Assembly: GCA_028023455.1 (NCBI GenBank)
Contig: JAQFVV010012420.1
Span: forward strand, 248,001 to 312,000
Reading direction: 5' to 3'
Length of the DNA stretch: 64,000 nucleotides
From: Epiperipatus broadwayi
Lineage: Eukaryota; Onychophora; Udeonychophora; Euonychophora; Peripatidae
Numbering within the stretch: position 1 is the first letter of the stretch; every line of letters starts with the position of its first letter. Position numbers and translations under genes: made by a program. This document shows, one piece after another, positions 21,950 through 34,775 of this stretch. The notes under the pieces were generated by a model, which was not told where the DNA came from, did not search any database, and worked only from the letters and a program-made list of their open reading frames with translations.

Positions 21950-23640
21950 ATAATAAAACAATATTTGATTCAATTAAATGTTTTACTTTTCTTCCCAAAT
22001 AATATGAAAATTCTAGACAATATTCTTTAAATAATATTCAAACATTTTTTATAATAATGTGAAAATTTCAATACATAGTACAAATGTTTGTAAAAGAGAA
22101 AAGTATAAAAATAGATATTTTCTTTTGCTCTCCCTCTTCAAAATAATTATAATTACTAGTCTCAAGTGAAATTTTTGAAAATGTATAAAGAGAAAAAAAT
22201 TTTCTCTTTGGTACATTACTTCATAAATGTTAATTCTAACTTTTAAGAAAGATAAATAAATAAAGTTTTAAAAGAAGAAAAAAATAAAAAAATAACATTT
22301 TGTTTTAAAAAATTAGGGCTGTTTTTCCCCTCTATCTCTCTCCAAAAGTAAAGGCATTGTTTCCTAAATTAGTGTAATTAATCTGATTATCTCTTTTTTC
22401 TTTTGGCAAAAAAAAAGTAATTAAAGAATTTCAAGACTATGATTGGAATTTTTTAATTAAAAAAAGGAGTAAAGTATCTAAACAATGCATTTTTTTTTTG
22501 TAAAAATAGACCTAATTGGTCAGTAATTAAAGGTCATGTAGTAGAATGGATTTGTGATTGGCTTAAAGCAGTGTTGCTCAAAAATTAGGGATGCAGGATA
22601 GTCAGACTTAAATGTCTAGTGAAAAGCAATCAATATTGATCTAGCTGCTGAAGAAGCCAGTGGGATTAAAAAAAAGTTCCTGACTCAGTTGCTGAAGAAA
22701 AAAGATCCTATCTAAGCTGTTATAGTTTTAACCAAGCCGTTGGCAAACTGAGTTTGATTTTTAAAATGTTTTCTACCATGAAAACTATGTGCTAAATTTA
22801 GCTAAACATTGACCTCAACTTCCTCCATGTAGCCTACTTCACTGAAATAAGATGTAAAAAAATACCCTTTTAAGTAATCTGCAACCTTGTCTCCAACCAA
22901 GAATATGAGTGTATATGTTAGCATAACAGGAAATATTATTGGAAAGCAAATGGATAAATTCTTCCTGTTTGTTAACCTGAAAATATTGCATACCAAAAAG
23001 GGGCAAATTAATCATGTACATGAAAAAAACTTGCCTAAAAAAAATTAAAATTATTCATGCTTAGAAGGACTCAAAAAATGTATTAACTATGGTTAAAACT
23101 ATTTTTTATGTTCACATTGTTTTTATATTTAGTTAAAAAAACCTTTTTTTTTAAAAAAGTAATAATTTAAAAAAATAATTGATAATTTTGAATAATTTCA
23201 TTAATTTAATAGTCTCTTGTAAAATATGTTTTTTTAATAAATTTAATTTTTCTCCTCAAAATTATAGTTTTTTGGAAAGTTTTACTTTATTAAATTTGAA
23301 ATTTTCTTTTGAAACATTTTTTTAAATATTTTCCCTCCAAAACTTAACAAAAGATTAATTAAGCTAAGTTAAAGATTATCTCTAATTATGGAAAAGTTGT
23401 TTTACTTCTATGTTATTAAAAAAATAAATCAATGAAAGCAAAAAGGGAATTAATTTAATAAATGGAACTCAACTGGTTAATTATAATTTTTAGGAAACTA
23501 TATATTTTTTTGATAAAATGAATGTTTATATTTTCATATCATGCAATTTTTTAAAAAATTTTTATTTATTGTTAATCAATTAATTATTAAACAATTGTTT
23601 AAAAAATATTTGTGTTTGTCTTTATTTCTCAAGGTATTCA
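21950..23640 (+). repeat. Diverged duplication, copy 1
   Basis: This segment aligns colinearly, with many small indels, to 24450-25990 at an offset of about 2.5 kb. Shared landmarks include gattggcttaaa (22558), gttttaaccaagccg (22727), gctaaatttagctaaa, taagtaatctgcaaccttg (22874) and gttaacctg.aaat (22973). Neither copy has a frame with a recognisable domain. Confidence 0.7.
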
Positions 23641-24114
23641 TTACATGAATTTGGAGTGTGTGATATGATTTTAATACAGCTAGTGTTTTAGAGATTTTTA
23701 GATTATTGCAGTATAGTAAAGTAAACCTATGAATTATTTACAATTATTTAGAATAAGCTGTTATATTTATTTATTTATCTTTTGCTCACAGTAGCAGTTC
23801 ATAGAGGCTTTGCTCTCTGAACTAGATTAGAACACAGTGGTTATATAAGGATGTAGGGTTTATGTTGGTGGTTTGGACATCCAGATAATAATGGAATCAT
23901 GCAAAAGGTATCCCCTTTAAAATCCATGCACTACATTTTTATACTTTTTAATTAAATTAAGTATAGTTGGCCAATACATTAATGGTACTATGTATATGGG
24001 CAGGGCATTGATGATCACAATGTTTCAGTATCTCAGCTTTATTTGATTTTTTTATATTCTGATATATTCATACTTAAAGTATGTGCATCCAAATAGTAGT
24101 GCTATATTTTGGAC
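23641..24114. other. Unassigned interval between duplicated blocks
   Basis: No supported gene or RNA is visible. Confidence 0.35.
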
Positions 24115-24425
24115 CTAAATTTGACAGTGGCTACGTAATTAGCCTGTCTATAGTGAACCCCTTTCAAATTCACTCACAAGGCTGATTGTTGATTATTGAT
24201 TGCTTTTGTTGTTGACTGTTCATAATGATGAATGATTTGTTTACTTTTGTTTAATGTTGGGGGACCTTATTGTTAGTTTTATTCTTTGATTCTCATGTTC
24301 ATTCACATTTAATTTCATTAGTTATTAAATGGAGATGATAATGGTTTCCCAGCTCATATTACTCATATATTAACCCCCGATATTCCATACCATTACAATA
24401 TAGTTGGTTACATAGCTATATTAAA
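24115..24425 (+). repeat. Repeat family copy (partner at 27745-28045)
   Basis: The segment from tagtgaaccc to acatagct aligns with 27745-28045, sharing caaattca.tcac, tttaatttcat, ggagatgataatggtttccc and caattacaat-like blocks. This copy lacks the perfect palindrome found in its partner. Confidence 0.6.
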
Positions 24426-24449
24426 AATAATTAAATAGCAGCATGCTTA

Positions 24450-25990
24450 GTTTAAGGTTATTTAATTAATATGGCAAATATTTAATTACCCATGCAAATC
24501 TTCAATTAACTAAATATTTCAAATCCCAATATGATAGTATAAGAATTCTCAAGCATTAAATTTGTTAAATATGACTTTAATGTAAATATTTTAATGAGCT
24601 ATAAATGATTGTAGGAGAAAATTATAAAATAAAACAATTTTTTTTTCTCTCTTCAATAGTTATAATTAGTAGTTTTAATTTAATTAAACTATAAAAATAT
24701 ACTAAAAGAAAATAATTTTCTTTTTTATAAATTATTTAATAGATATTAATTTTAACTTTAAAAGACATAAAGTTTTATGTTTAATAATATTTTAAAGGGG
24801 GGGGGATAAGATTTTAATTCTTTTGTTAAATTTTATTTTAATTTGTCAGAGATGTTTTTTTCTCTTTTTATCTCTCTTCATTAAATAAAATCAAATCAGT
24901 GTAATTTACAATTATCTTGTTTTTCTTTTTACAATAAATTTTTTATATTAAAAAAAATACCAAGAATTTTATGATGTTAATTTAAGTTCTTAATTTGTTT
25001 TTCAATGTCTATGATTAGGGAGGGAAATAGGTGGACAATTGTTATTGTAAAAATTTACCCAATTGATTCTTATAAAAACTAAATATTGGAGACAGATTAT
25101 GATTGGCTTGTAGGCAAGATTGTTAAAAAATAGGAATGTGAATAGGTCAGAAGACCAATGTCTCGGGTAATAATATTCCTTAAGTTAGCTGTTGAAGAGA
25201 GCACAGTTAAGTCTTAATCCAGCTGATAAAGAAGCAGAAGTATTTACCAAGCTATTATATAGGACAGAAGGAATCTTAGTAAACTATTGTATATAATAGC
25301 AGAAGTTTTAATCAAGCTTTTAGTATACTGAGTTTAGTCATAAAAAAGTTTCTACAATAAAAACCTAGGGCTAAATTCAGCTAAAATATAGATATCATCT
25401 TCCTTCGTGTAATCTGCCTTCACTGGAATAAAAATGTAAAGAAGTTACCCCTAAAGTAATCTGCAACCTTGTTTTCAACCAAGAGTATGAGTCTCTGTCT
25501 GTGTTAATCTCACCCAGGAAATTTATTTTATAAAATTGCTGTTGTTAACCTGGAAATGAACTACTGTACTCCAGAAATAAGACAAATTAATCATGTTCAC
25601 CTGTACAAGCCTTTAAAAAGAGAACTCAACTGGAAACTATAATTGGAAAGGAATCCATAGAATCAAATCAGGGTCTAAGATATTTTATGTGCACACTAAA
25701 TTTTCATTTATAGTAAAAAACTTATTATTGTAAGAAGTGATAATTTTAAATATGTTCATTGAAGTTAATATTTTAAATTTTCAAACTTTTTTTAAAATCC
25801 AGTCAATTTTCTCTTCAAAATTATGAAATAATTTTTAGACAATTTAATTCTTGATAAATTTAAATGCTTTTTTTTTGCAATATGTTTTTCTCTTTTCATT
25901 CATTTTCCCTCCTAAAAACTTAACAAAACGTTAAATAAGCTAAATCAAAAATTGTTATCTTTGATTTTGAAAATGTCAACTCTTAGTTAT
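24450..25990 (+). repeat. Diverged duplication, copy 2
   Basis: This is the partner of 21950-23640. Landmarks here are gattggcttgta (25102), gttttaatcaagct, gctaaattcagctaaa and taaagtaatctgcaaccttg. The two copies are separated by about 0.8 kb of non-duplicated DNA. Confidence 0.7.
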
Positions 25991-27179
25991 TTTGATAATA
26001 GTATTAATACTGAATCCCACTGCTTGATGCCGTCATTTTTCACAAAATGCACATCAATATACCATTTTAGCAGCCTTTAATTTACGGCTGATACTACAAT
26101 AAATGTTTTTTGAGCCGTAACAGGTCACCTGAGAGTGATGTATTTATTCTATGATTACGTTCCAAAATACTACGCCCATTGCATTGTGATAGTATTCATT
26201 AAGTGAGCGCTCTTGAACTCTCACTACAATCTGATGTAATGATGGCCGTATTTGAAAGAGACTAAACTGCAAAAATTCATTGTCAGAAATTTTTTTAGAA
26301 AGTGTAGTGGAATTAATATTCCATAATAAGAATTGTTATGTCATCCCACATGCTTCCCTATGCTTTTGAACTGCACACAACTTGAAGATTCTTTTTTTTC
26401 AGCCGAGTTGTTTCCGATTTCACATGTGAATCCGTGCAAGAACTGTAAGGGAAGTTGGCTCAAAAGCTCCGAAATCACATTACTTACAGCTTTGAGGCTT
26501 CTCTGTTATTTTATTTTCATGTTACTTTTCTTACAGCTTTGAGGCTTCCATTATTTTATTTGCGTGTTACTTTTGGCTTTTTTTTTATGCCCCCGAAAAT
26601 GGTGTTTTTTTTGTTACTTGTTTTGGTTCACAACTTGTCCAAAGTTTCATTTATTTTTGATTCAATAAATTATTTTATGGAAAGCTGTTGTTTTTTGTTG
26701 TTGTTCACATGATTAGAAAGTAGGTAGGTAATATTTGATAAGTTTCATTAACAGTTAATTAAAGTAGGTAATATTTTATAATACCAAAATAAAAAAGAAG
26801 TGTTTAAGAGTTTATTCAAAAGGCACCACCCAAATATATATATAAAATAATAATAAAGAACTGTGCAGTAACGTAATAAAATGTTCAAAAAGACAATCCA
26901 AAAAGAAGTCAATAATTAAAAATCAAAACAAATCTTCCCCGCCACCCCACCCCACCTCCCCCAGCTTAAAAAAAAGTGTTCTTTAAAAACGAATTGTTTA
27001 TGTCTTTTTTTAAAATTAAAGGCCCAAAAATTAAGGAAGAACTTTTTGCTATCATATAATATAGCTTTCAGTAGCGTAAAGATTTGAAACAAAAAAATAG
27101 AAGAGCCTCATAATAAATTAACAAAAAAAAAGACGACAATTCAAAATCAAAACAGCCCCTCTCTCCTCGATCTTCTAAA
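25991..27179. other. Unassigned interval with short tandem
   Basis: A 46-bp unit (ttacagctttgaggcttc... ttattttatt..gtgttacttt) is tandemly duplicated at about 26482-26575. Mixed-composition DNA at 26000-26420 has no recognisable gene. The plus-strand frames through it are short and have no domain. Confidence 0.4.
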
Positions 27180-27665
27180 AAACCAAGTGTTTGTTTATTC
27201 AAAAGTACCAAATTGTTGAAGTCTTTCAGCAAATCAAAACATCAACAAAAAAAAAAAAGTTCAAAGCAAACAACCAACCTCCCTCCACCATCTAAAAACA
27301 ACAAAGTTTTTGTTACCGTATTTTTGTGTAAACAAACCCACGGAGCATTAATTAATCATTTAAAAGCAAACCAACACCCATAACACCATCTAAAAACAAA
27401 GTGTTTGTTTCTTAAAAAAATGAACCAAAAAAAAAAAACCGGCTGGAAAAAAAAAACCTTTGGTTTACTGCAAGTAATATTATGTAAAGAAACCGATGGA
27501 CAGTTACTTGAAGATTTAAAAACAAACCAACACCCCTAGACCATTTAAAAACAAAGTATTTGTTTATTAAAAAAACAAACAAAAAAATAATTTGGTGGTT
27601 TACTGTAATATTATGTAAAGCAAACAGAGGGACTGCCGACGAAAAAAAAATTAAAAACCGGTGTG
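27180..27665. repeat. Degenerate tandem array, about 165-bp unit
   Basis: About three diverged units contain aaacaaaccaacacccc, accatctaaaaacaaagtgtttgttt and ggtttactg.aa.taatattatgtaaag. A-rich tracts have expanded in each unit. Confidence 0.55.
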
Positions 27666-27744
27666 TGTGACTTTATTTCATGACAGTTTAACGTTCTAAG
27701 ACTTTTTTTAAATGACACAATAAAACTACTTATTATAATAGGGC

Positions 27745-28045
27745 AGTGGTTAAATAATTAGCATAATCTATAGTGGACCATTTTCAAATACAGTCATAAC
27801 ATTGATTCTAAATTTATTTTTATTATTGAACACAGAAGTAATAATCATTCGCCATGGCGAATGATTATTACTTTTGTATAATATTGGTGAATTTATAGTT
27901 AATACTGGACAGCTCTTATGCTCATTCCTTTTATATTTAATTTCATATTTTTGTTTATTTGGGGATGGTGATAGCTTCCCATCTCCTCATAATTCAGCCC
28001 CAATTTTCCATATAATTACATTTAGTTGCCCAACTTATTAATATC
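27745..28045 (+). repeat. Repeat family copy carrying a perfect palindrome
   Basis: This is the partner of 24115-24425. Between its conserved blocks lies a 38-bp perfect palindrome at 27836-27873. RTE copy B begins just after this copy. Confidence 0.6.
27836..27873. repeat. Perfect 38-bp palindrome
   Basis: The 19-base half aagtaataatcattcgcca is followed without spacer by its exact reverse complement, centred on the CATG at 27853-27856. Perfect symmetry in an otherwise decayed repeat implies a recent origin. Confidence 0.9.
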
Positions 28046-28372
28046 TATTTTCTGTTCATCATAAACCATTATCAATCCACTGCAGGATGAAGGTCTCTCT
28101 AAGTTCAAACGATCTTCTCTGATCTTTAGTTCTCTTCTCTGCATCACCCCTGCACACTGTCTTATTTCATCTATCCATCTCACATGTGATATCTTTCTGG
28201 GTTTTTTACAATCTCTTGGAATCCAGTTTTAAGATTTCAATTGTCTATCCCTTATCATCCCTTCTAGCAATATGTCTAGCGCAACTCCACTTCAGTCTTT
28301 TAATTTTTTCAATGAGGTCAATAACATCTGTTTGTTCTCTTACCCATATATTGTGTTTTTGATATCTTCTTG

Positions 28373-29598
28373 TTACTCGTAACATGCATCTCTCCATACT
28401 TCTTTGATGGTCTGAAGTCTCTGTATTGCTCTTCTATTAAAAACACATTTATTAAAAACCTTTGTTTTCAAACACATAGGCATATTTCCTTTTAGTATCA
28501 AATTATTTCTACCAAAAGCACTCCAACCAAGTTTAATTCTGTGATTAATTTCATCCATTATGTTTCCATCTGTATTAATAATCTAAGATATTTGTAGCTG
28601 TTAACTTCTTCTAGCTCATCATAATCAATCTTTATTTTCATATTTTGAGAACATCCATTGAACATTACTTTAGTCTTTTTAACATTGATCTTTAGTCCTA
28701 CTTTCCTATTTCATTTGATACCTCCTGCAACATTTCCTGCAGCTCTAAAGCATTATTTGCAAAAACAACTACATCATCTGCAAAATCTAAATGACTTACA
28801 TAATTTCCATTTACTTTCACTCCTTTAGATTCCCATTTTAATCCACAAGATACTTCTTACAGCACTTCTGTAAAAAATTTTGGAGATATGGAGTCACCCT
28901 ATCTTACACCCTTCTCAATGTTGACTTTCCTAGTATCATTATGTAATCTAATTGTTGCTGTTGCATTTTTATAAATATTCTTTAAAATATGACAATAACC
29001 TGGTTCTATATCTTGATGAGCCAATGCTTTAATCACTGAAGAAATGTTTATAGAATCAAATGCCTTTTCATAATCAACAAATCCAAAGCATAATGGCAAC
29101 TCATATTCATTGTACTTTCTATAACTTCTCTCAATACCTGGATATGATCTACTGTACTAAAACTACTTTTAAATTCAGGTTGTTCTCTTGGTTGGTGGAA
29201 AACCAATGTTCTCTGTAGATGAGTTGTAATTATCTTGGAAAAAATTTTGTATAAACTGATAAAAGGCTGATAGGTCTGTAATTTCTAATATCTTCTTTAT
29301 CACCTTTTTTAAATATTAATATTAATACTGCATTCTTCCAATCATCTGGTATATCTTTATTATTTAGACATTGGGTATATAACTTTGCTAAAAAAATTTC
29401 TATTTCTTCACCTGCTTCTTTTAATCTATCAATTATAATTCCATCATTACCTGGAGCCTTTCCTTTCTTCGTAAATTTAATTGCATGTCTCATTTCTTCA
29501 TTTAAAATTCTAGGCAATTCAGGAAATACAATAGATATAGGAGGTACTTGTTCTTTATTACTATATAATTCTTGATAGAAGTCTTCTACCCATTTCAT
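28373..29598 (-). pseudogene. RTE copy B reverse transcriptase
   Basis: Frames at 29230-29598, 28899-29099 and 28373-28558 cover the RT in pieces. KKGKAPGNDGII and NYRPISLLSV come first, then motif A FVDYEKAFDSI, then KGVR of motif B, which is followed by a stop where copy A has QGDS. Motif C (FADDVVVFANN) is readable near 28757-28790. LGWSAFGRNN and VFNKC of the C-terminal block remain, but the VLPVLTYGSETW stretch is deleted. Confidence 0.82.
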
Positions 29599-29817
29599 GG
29601 TGTTATCTCTCTTTTTAGTAATAGTTCCATCTTTTTTCCTTATTGCAGATATAAAATTCCTACCAATACCAAAATGTTGTTTTACACTCGAGACTTTTAT
29701 TCTCTTCTACAGCTTTCATTGCTAGTTCACAGTTATACTTTCTTATATCTCTTTTCCACACCATTTTACAGAATTTGAGGTATTCAATTCTTTTTAATGC
29801 ATCATTTTTGTATTTCT

Positions 29818-30640
29818 TCATATTCCTTTTTTCTTCATAAATTTTCTAATCTCAGTAGAAATTTTATTGGTCAATTGCTGTTTTTTTTTCCTACGAGTTA
29901 TCTTTGTTGCAGTTTTTAAAAGTGTATCACTTATTTTCTCATTAATTTCATTCAAATCTGAATCATGTTCAAAATCTACTAATACTTGAAACCAATTTGT
30001 AAGTTCTAATTTAAATTCCTTAGAGTGTTTCTGAAGATTAGGAATATCAACTGTAAATATTATTTTCCTTAATAATTTTTGTCTCTCTAGTTTTGCATTA
30101 ACATGTATTTTACATCTTATTAATCGATGATCACTTCGTGTGTTAAATTTATTAAGAACATTACAATCTTGAAATATGTATTTTCTGTTAGTCAAAATAT
30201 AATCCAATTCATCATATAATTTTTTTCTTTTTCTGCAAACTCCACAAGTCTATGTCCTCTCTCATTTCTATTTCCATAACCAAAATTACTTACAGCACTT
30301 TCATCTTTCATTTGTTTACCAATTCTAGCATTAAAGTCTCCCATAACAATTTTAAAATGTTGATTACTATGATCAAAAACCTTTTGTACATCCATAATAA
30401 AAATCTTCTACTACTTCATCAGTATGAGAACTTGTTGGGGCATAAACCTGAATCATCTGCATTTGGTATCTGCTATTAAGTTGCATAACTAATCTTGCCA
30501 CTCTGTCCGATACACCATCAATCTCCACAATGTTGTTCTTCAACATTTTATTTATAATGAATCCTACTCCACTTGTATTTCCAATATTTGTGCCTTTATA
30601 GTAGAGTACATGTCCACTTTTTAAATCAATTGTCTCTTCA
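29818..30640 (-). pseudogene. RTE copy B endonuclease
   Basis: The frame at 30192-30395 keeps VMGDFNARIG with the catalytic Asn that copy A lost. The frame at 29818-30207 has DYILTNRKY and SDHRLIRC. Two deletions remove the N-terminal nuclease blocks and the segment before DYILTN, so the domain is non-functional. Confidence 0.8.
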
Positions 30641-30662
30641 CCACCAACCGCTGCTTTCTGTT

Positions 30663-33130
30663 ATGTTACAATATAGAAACTGTGTGCATATTCTACATAA
30701 AGTTAAATGTTAACTCAAATGTTAACCTTATCAACCTTGGTTATCTGTATTTTAATTACACATACATATAATATTTGTTTCATACTATAAGCAAAAATAA
30801 ATTTATTAAATTCTAATATTAAATCTAAATTTCATTACCATGCTACCACCAAATTTTACAAATTCTCTAAGGATCCTACATGGTTATGCAGATTTTCCAT
30901 TTGTAAGATTACAAAAGGTTATTTTAACTTTACTGACATTTTTGCCCAAATTGAAATGATTTGATATAAATACTTAACTTTAAGTACTGTACAGTTATCT
31001 AAATTCCTGTGTTGTTGTTCAAAATATTATTAAAAAATAAAAGAATGTGATTCACTGACTCAATAGGATTAAATATGTATTTTTGAATCCAGAAAAGGAT
31101 CTAGAATGACTATAAATATCAAAAGTCTATTTCCATCAATCATTTTTAAATCTTATAAATCATTGCACTTACACTTTTGTATATTTATTCTATTTATGTA
31201 TCTATATACTCAGTCTAGCCAAAAGTAAAGAGTTTCCTTTTAATCAAGTTACTAATAACACTAATGTTGTCAATAAAGCAATCAGGATTTTTATTGTTAT
31301 TAAATACAAAAAGAGATTTATTTTTATCACACTATACCGGCAGGTTTTTTTTTTATTATTATTAACAGGACAAATTGAAAATCTAAACTGCCTACTATAG
31401 TGCTTAATAGTTGTTGAAATTAATACAAATAGTAACTGCTTTTAAAGAACAGGCATCAAATTTCTTATTAATAAATTTGACTATTACTATAACTTAACCT
31501 TGTAGCATACTAATCAATGATAATATAATATTAGTTTACATTACAGATAGATCCCAAGTATAATGCAGTCCAAAAGATATATTTTTTTGAATGTGAATGT
31601 ATAAAATTCCTTTATAATCTTTTTTCATTTATAGTTCACAGTTCCTACAAACATATACATTAAAATCTTCCAAAAAAAAAAAATCATTGTTTCATTAGTA
31701 TTTACCAATAATATATTATTTTTATCTGAATTTTCTGCATCTAACATTGGAATACAAAATAAGCATAGATTCCATTGGACAAAACAATTTGTTATCATCA
31801 TTTGGCTTTCATTCATTAATATAGAAATTCCAAGAATAAAATATACAAAATCAGATCTCACAGTAAATGAAACATCAAGCAATCTCTGTTCTCCAATAAA
31901 TTGCACTTTAAAAAAATATAGCCCCCTAAGCTATTAAACTTCTGCCAGATTAATTTTACTAAAAGCAGCCATCTCAATGCTCAACCTTGATAACTATTTT
32001 GTTATGAATAAAAGTGCAACATCAAGATATGAAAAAGTGTATATCAAGAAAAGTTCAAACAATTTATGTGTGTAGATTTTTTTTTAAAAATAAATTTTAT
32101 TACTCCTGGTTTCACTACTATCCATTATTGATATTACCAGTATTTCTACCAATTAGATAATCCATTTTACTGCTTGTTATATATATATATATTCTAAAAA
32201 CTACTTTGTAGTAAATCATAGAATTTCGCATTGTATATTTATGATTTAGATTCAGTGAGTTAATTGTAAAGATATTTAAAGCTTCAAGCTTTCAAACCTA
32301 AATGCTTACAACTAGCTTAGATATATAAAAAGAAAAGTAGAGAAACGGGTGGGCCGCACTTTTCTCCTAAAATCTTTGTTGTGTGTTTGGGTTTGGATGT
32401 AATTTGAACAGCTATCCCTGATATCTGATTGGCTGTCGGTTAAGTATTTAATGAGCGCTAGAGATTTGGCAGTATCTTGATTTATTTCAATTTTATAATT
32501 ATATAGAAAATTATATTGTTTTAAATATCTTTTTAACTCAAAACAAAACTTATTTGCACTTTGAATAAATTTTTTGTTTTAGTCTAGTCATTTATGACAG
32601 TCAAATATTTAATAAAGATAAAAAATAATAATAATAATACTGAATATCTAAGGACAACAACTTTTTATTCTGCAATTATCTAATAAAGTTTGAACATTTA
32701 AGAATCTAATCTAAGTTTAATCTAAACTAAAAATCTAAAATATTATGATACTGAGTTCTAAAAAAAAAATTTGCATTTTATAAACATATGTAAAATAATC
32801 AGGGATATTTTATATATGTATATCTGGTATTTTTCTAAGTATGTGGATCTTTTGCTGTTAATACCAAGGTTGCATCAATGTTTCAGCTGGATCACATTTG
32901 CCATCAATCTGTTAGTGAAGATCATTCAAATAGTCATTTCAGAGATGCTGAAAGCAGTAAATTGTCCAGTTTAATTTATTCAGAATTCCCACTAGTTAAT
33001 TTTATAGAAGAAATATTAAAAACATAATGAAATTTAATGGAGGTGTTTTAGGGGGAAAAGAATTACAAAAAATATATTGAAAGAAACAGTGCAGAAAAAT
33101 AAAAAAAGTTGACGATTTTTAAAAAGGGAG
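30663..33130. other. Unassigned A+T-rich interval
   Basis: I see no gene-like frame with a domain and no RNA gene. A slightly less A/T-rich patch at 32340-32480 (aaacgggtgggccgcact...) has a CCGC-containing core but no clear promoter. Confidence 0.4.
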
Positions 33131-33139
33131 TATTTACAA

Positions 33140-33860
33140 ATATTGCAGAATATAGTGAGAAGGGTTAGACTTGGAGAAGGGGGTATAAAATAAGAAATAT
33201 ATCATGACAAATGAGGCCAATATATGTGTCATATCTGACCTTGCCTTTAGAAGTGGACTATTCCAAATTCCTTGCCTGATTGGCAAGCACCCAATCGCTA
33301 TCCAAAGGGGGATAAATCCTTCATTGTGATTCGTGCACATAATCCAAATGTTTCCGGTAAGGTAGAAGATCTGCCATTAAATAGTCAGCCTTTTTGGAGG
33401 CAAGGCAGAGAGCAATTATTTCTGTCAACCTGAATGACTTAACGTGCTCTCCAATAAACCCTCTTCCATCAGCAATGTTATTTTCTCTAGTCATTATTGC
33501 AACATCCATGCAGGGTCCACCTAAGGACTGGAAACTGCTACATCCACAGCTGACTCGAGGCAAGCTGTCCTGCACAGCCAGAACAATCTGATTACAGCCA
33601 ACTTGAGGCAAGCTGTACTGCACAGCCGGAAGAGTCATACCTGAACTCGCGAGGCGGGCTATTTATATAGCTAGAAGTGAGTTCTATTACTTAGCACGGC
33701 TACCTCAGTATTAAATTATATAGACCATATTTATATGTTTTATTAACTAACGTGTATGTATTTTTGTCACTAATAAATTATACATATTAATTGTTGGGTA
33801 GTGTCATCATTTGTCTGTTGGTTTGGAATCGAACCTGTAAATTTAGCCAAACACAACAAT
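33140..33860 (+). repeat. Possible LTR remnant
   Basis: This is a less A/T-rich block with internal direct repeats (gaggcaagctgt.ctgcacagcc at about 33557 and 33604). A TATA-like ctatttatatagc at about 33658-33670 and an aataaa at about 33772 follow. A tggtttggaatcgaacctgt stretch at 33820-33839 resembles a tRNA-complementary primer site but is too short in the acceptor part for a standard tRNA. No partner LTR or internal coding region is visible. This is a tentative reading. Confidence 0.3.
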
Positions 33861-34775
33861 ATGAAGACATATAGACAACTATCCATAGAGATATATATTT
33901 AATTAAAATAATGAATAAATAAGAAAAACAAAAAAAGTATGAGGGAGGAGGAGGGAATAATATTTTTGTTTATTATATTTTGAATTACAAAGATGTTTCA
34001 TTTTACGGTACTTGAGTACTAACTAAGCTATGACGTACTACACAGGCCGCCGGTAGATAAGATCAACGATCAACCAAAACAATGTCATGGCAACTGAAAC
34101 ATTGGCATGCCTAATCGATAGAAGTGATCAAGGTATTTTCGTGGTCACCAACGAGATTATGTAATATTGTGGTGAATTGTGGTAAATACCTGTCTTTTAC
34201 CTGCTGTCGTATTGCAAGCAAGACGTGTTTTTTCTATTGTCTGTTATACGCCATTTTGTGAGATTTTCATTTTACATTTTGCTAATTGAGAAATTATTGC
34301 TTATTTTATATTTTCTCTAGAAAAAAGTAAAAAAAAAAAAAAATCTGAAAACTAAATCAATATTTTCTAAAGAAAATTAAAAAATAATAAAAAATGATAA
34401 AATATCAGTGCTATATAAATTATAATTGATCAAAGAGTTTATTAATACTACTACAATAAAGAGTTTAGCAAAATAATTTTTATAGAAATACTATTAAGTT
34501 CTCAGACAGATGAAGATAATCAGTATAACTAGGTAATAAGCCTTGATCGTCATTAGTTGTGTTTTTCAAACTCTTAACACAATTTATTCTAGCCTAATAT
34601 CTCAATATTTAGAGCTATATAATAAACTTTGATAAGCAACAAAATGTCACATGATTTTCACTGCTTGATTCAATGAGGTTCCAAAATAGACTAACAAGAC
34701 TGAATAATTGCTTTAAAAATAAACTTTATTACATCCTTTTTATTTTAAATTATTCTATTCATTATAAACTTTAGT
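33861..34775. other. Unassigned interval
   Basis: Mixed-composition sequence at 34000-34260 is followed by A-rich DNA. No feature is supported. Confidence 0.35.

Larger units (their letters stand above)
28057..30654 (-). mobile_element. RTE-type LINE copy B, internally deleted
   Basis: This is a minus-strand copy of the RTE at 665-3806, 2.6 kb long, flanked by an 8-bp duplication tttctgtt (28049-28056 and 30655-30662). Its 3' end has the same conserved terminus (ccattatcaatccactgcag) and a short catcat tail. At its 5' side the endonuclease frame jumps at about 30643 from the Glu-block region to aaccgctgc of the leader, so the nuclease N-terminus is deleted. A second deletion near 30205 removes about 20 residues before LDYILTNR. 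It is otherwise similar to copy A across the whole length. Confidence 0.87.

Noticed and set aside
26333-26712. Two overlapping plus-strand frames of 69 and 85 codons
   Set aside because: They run through a short tandem duplication and T-rich DNA, with no domain and no supporting signals.
33321-33638. 105-codon minus-strand frame
   Set aside because: It covers internal direct repeats of the LTR-like block and shows no protein-family motif.
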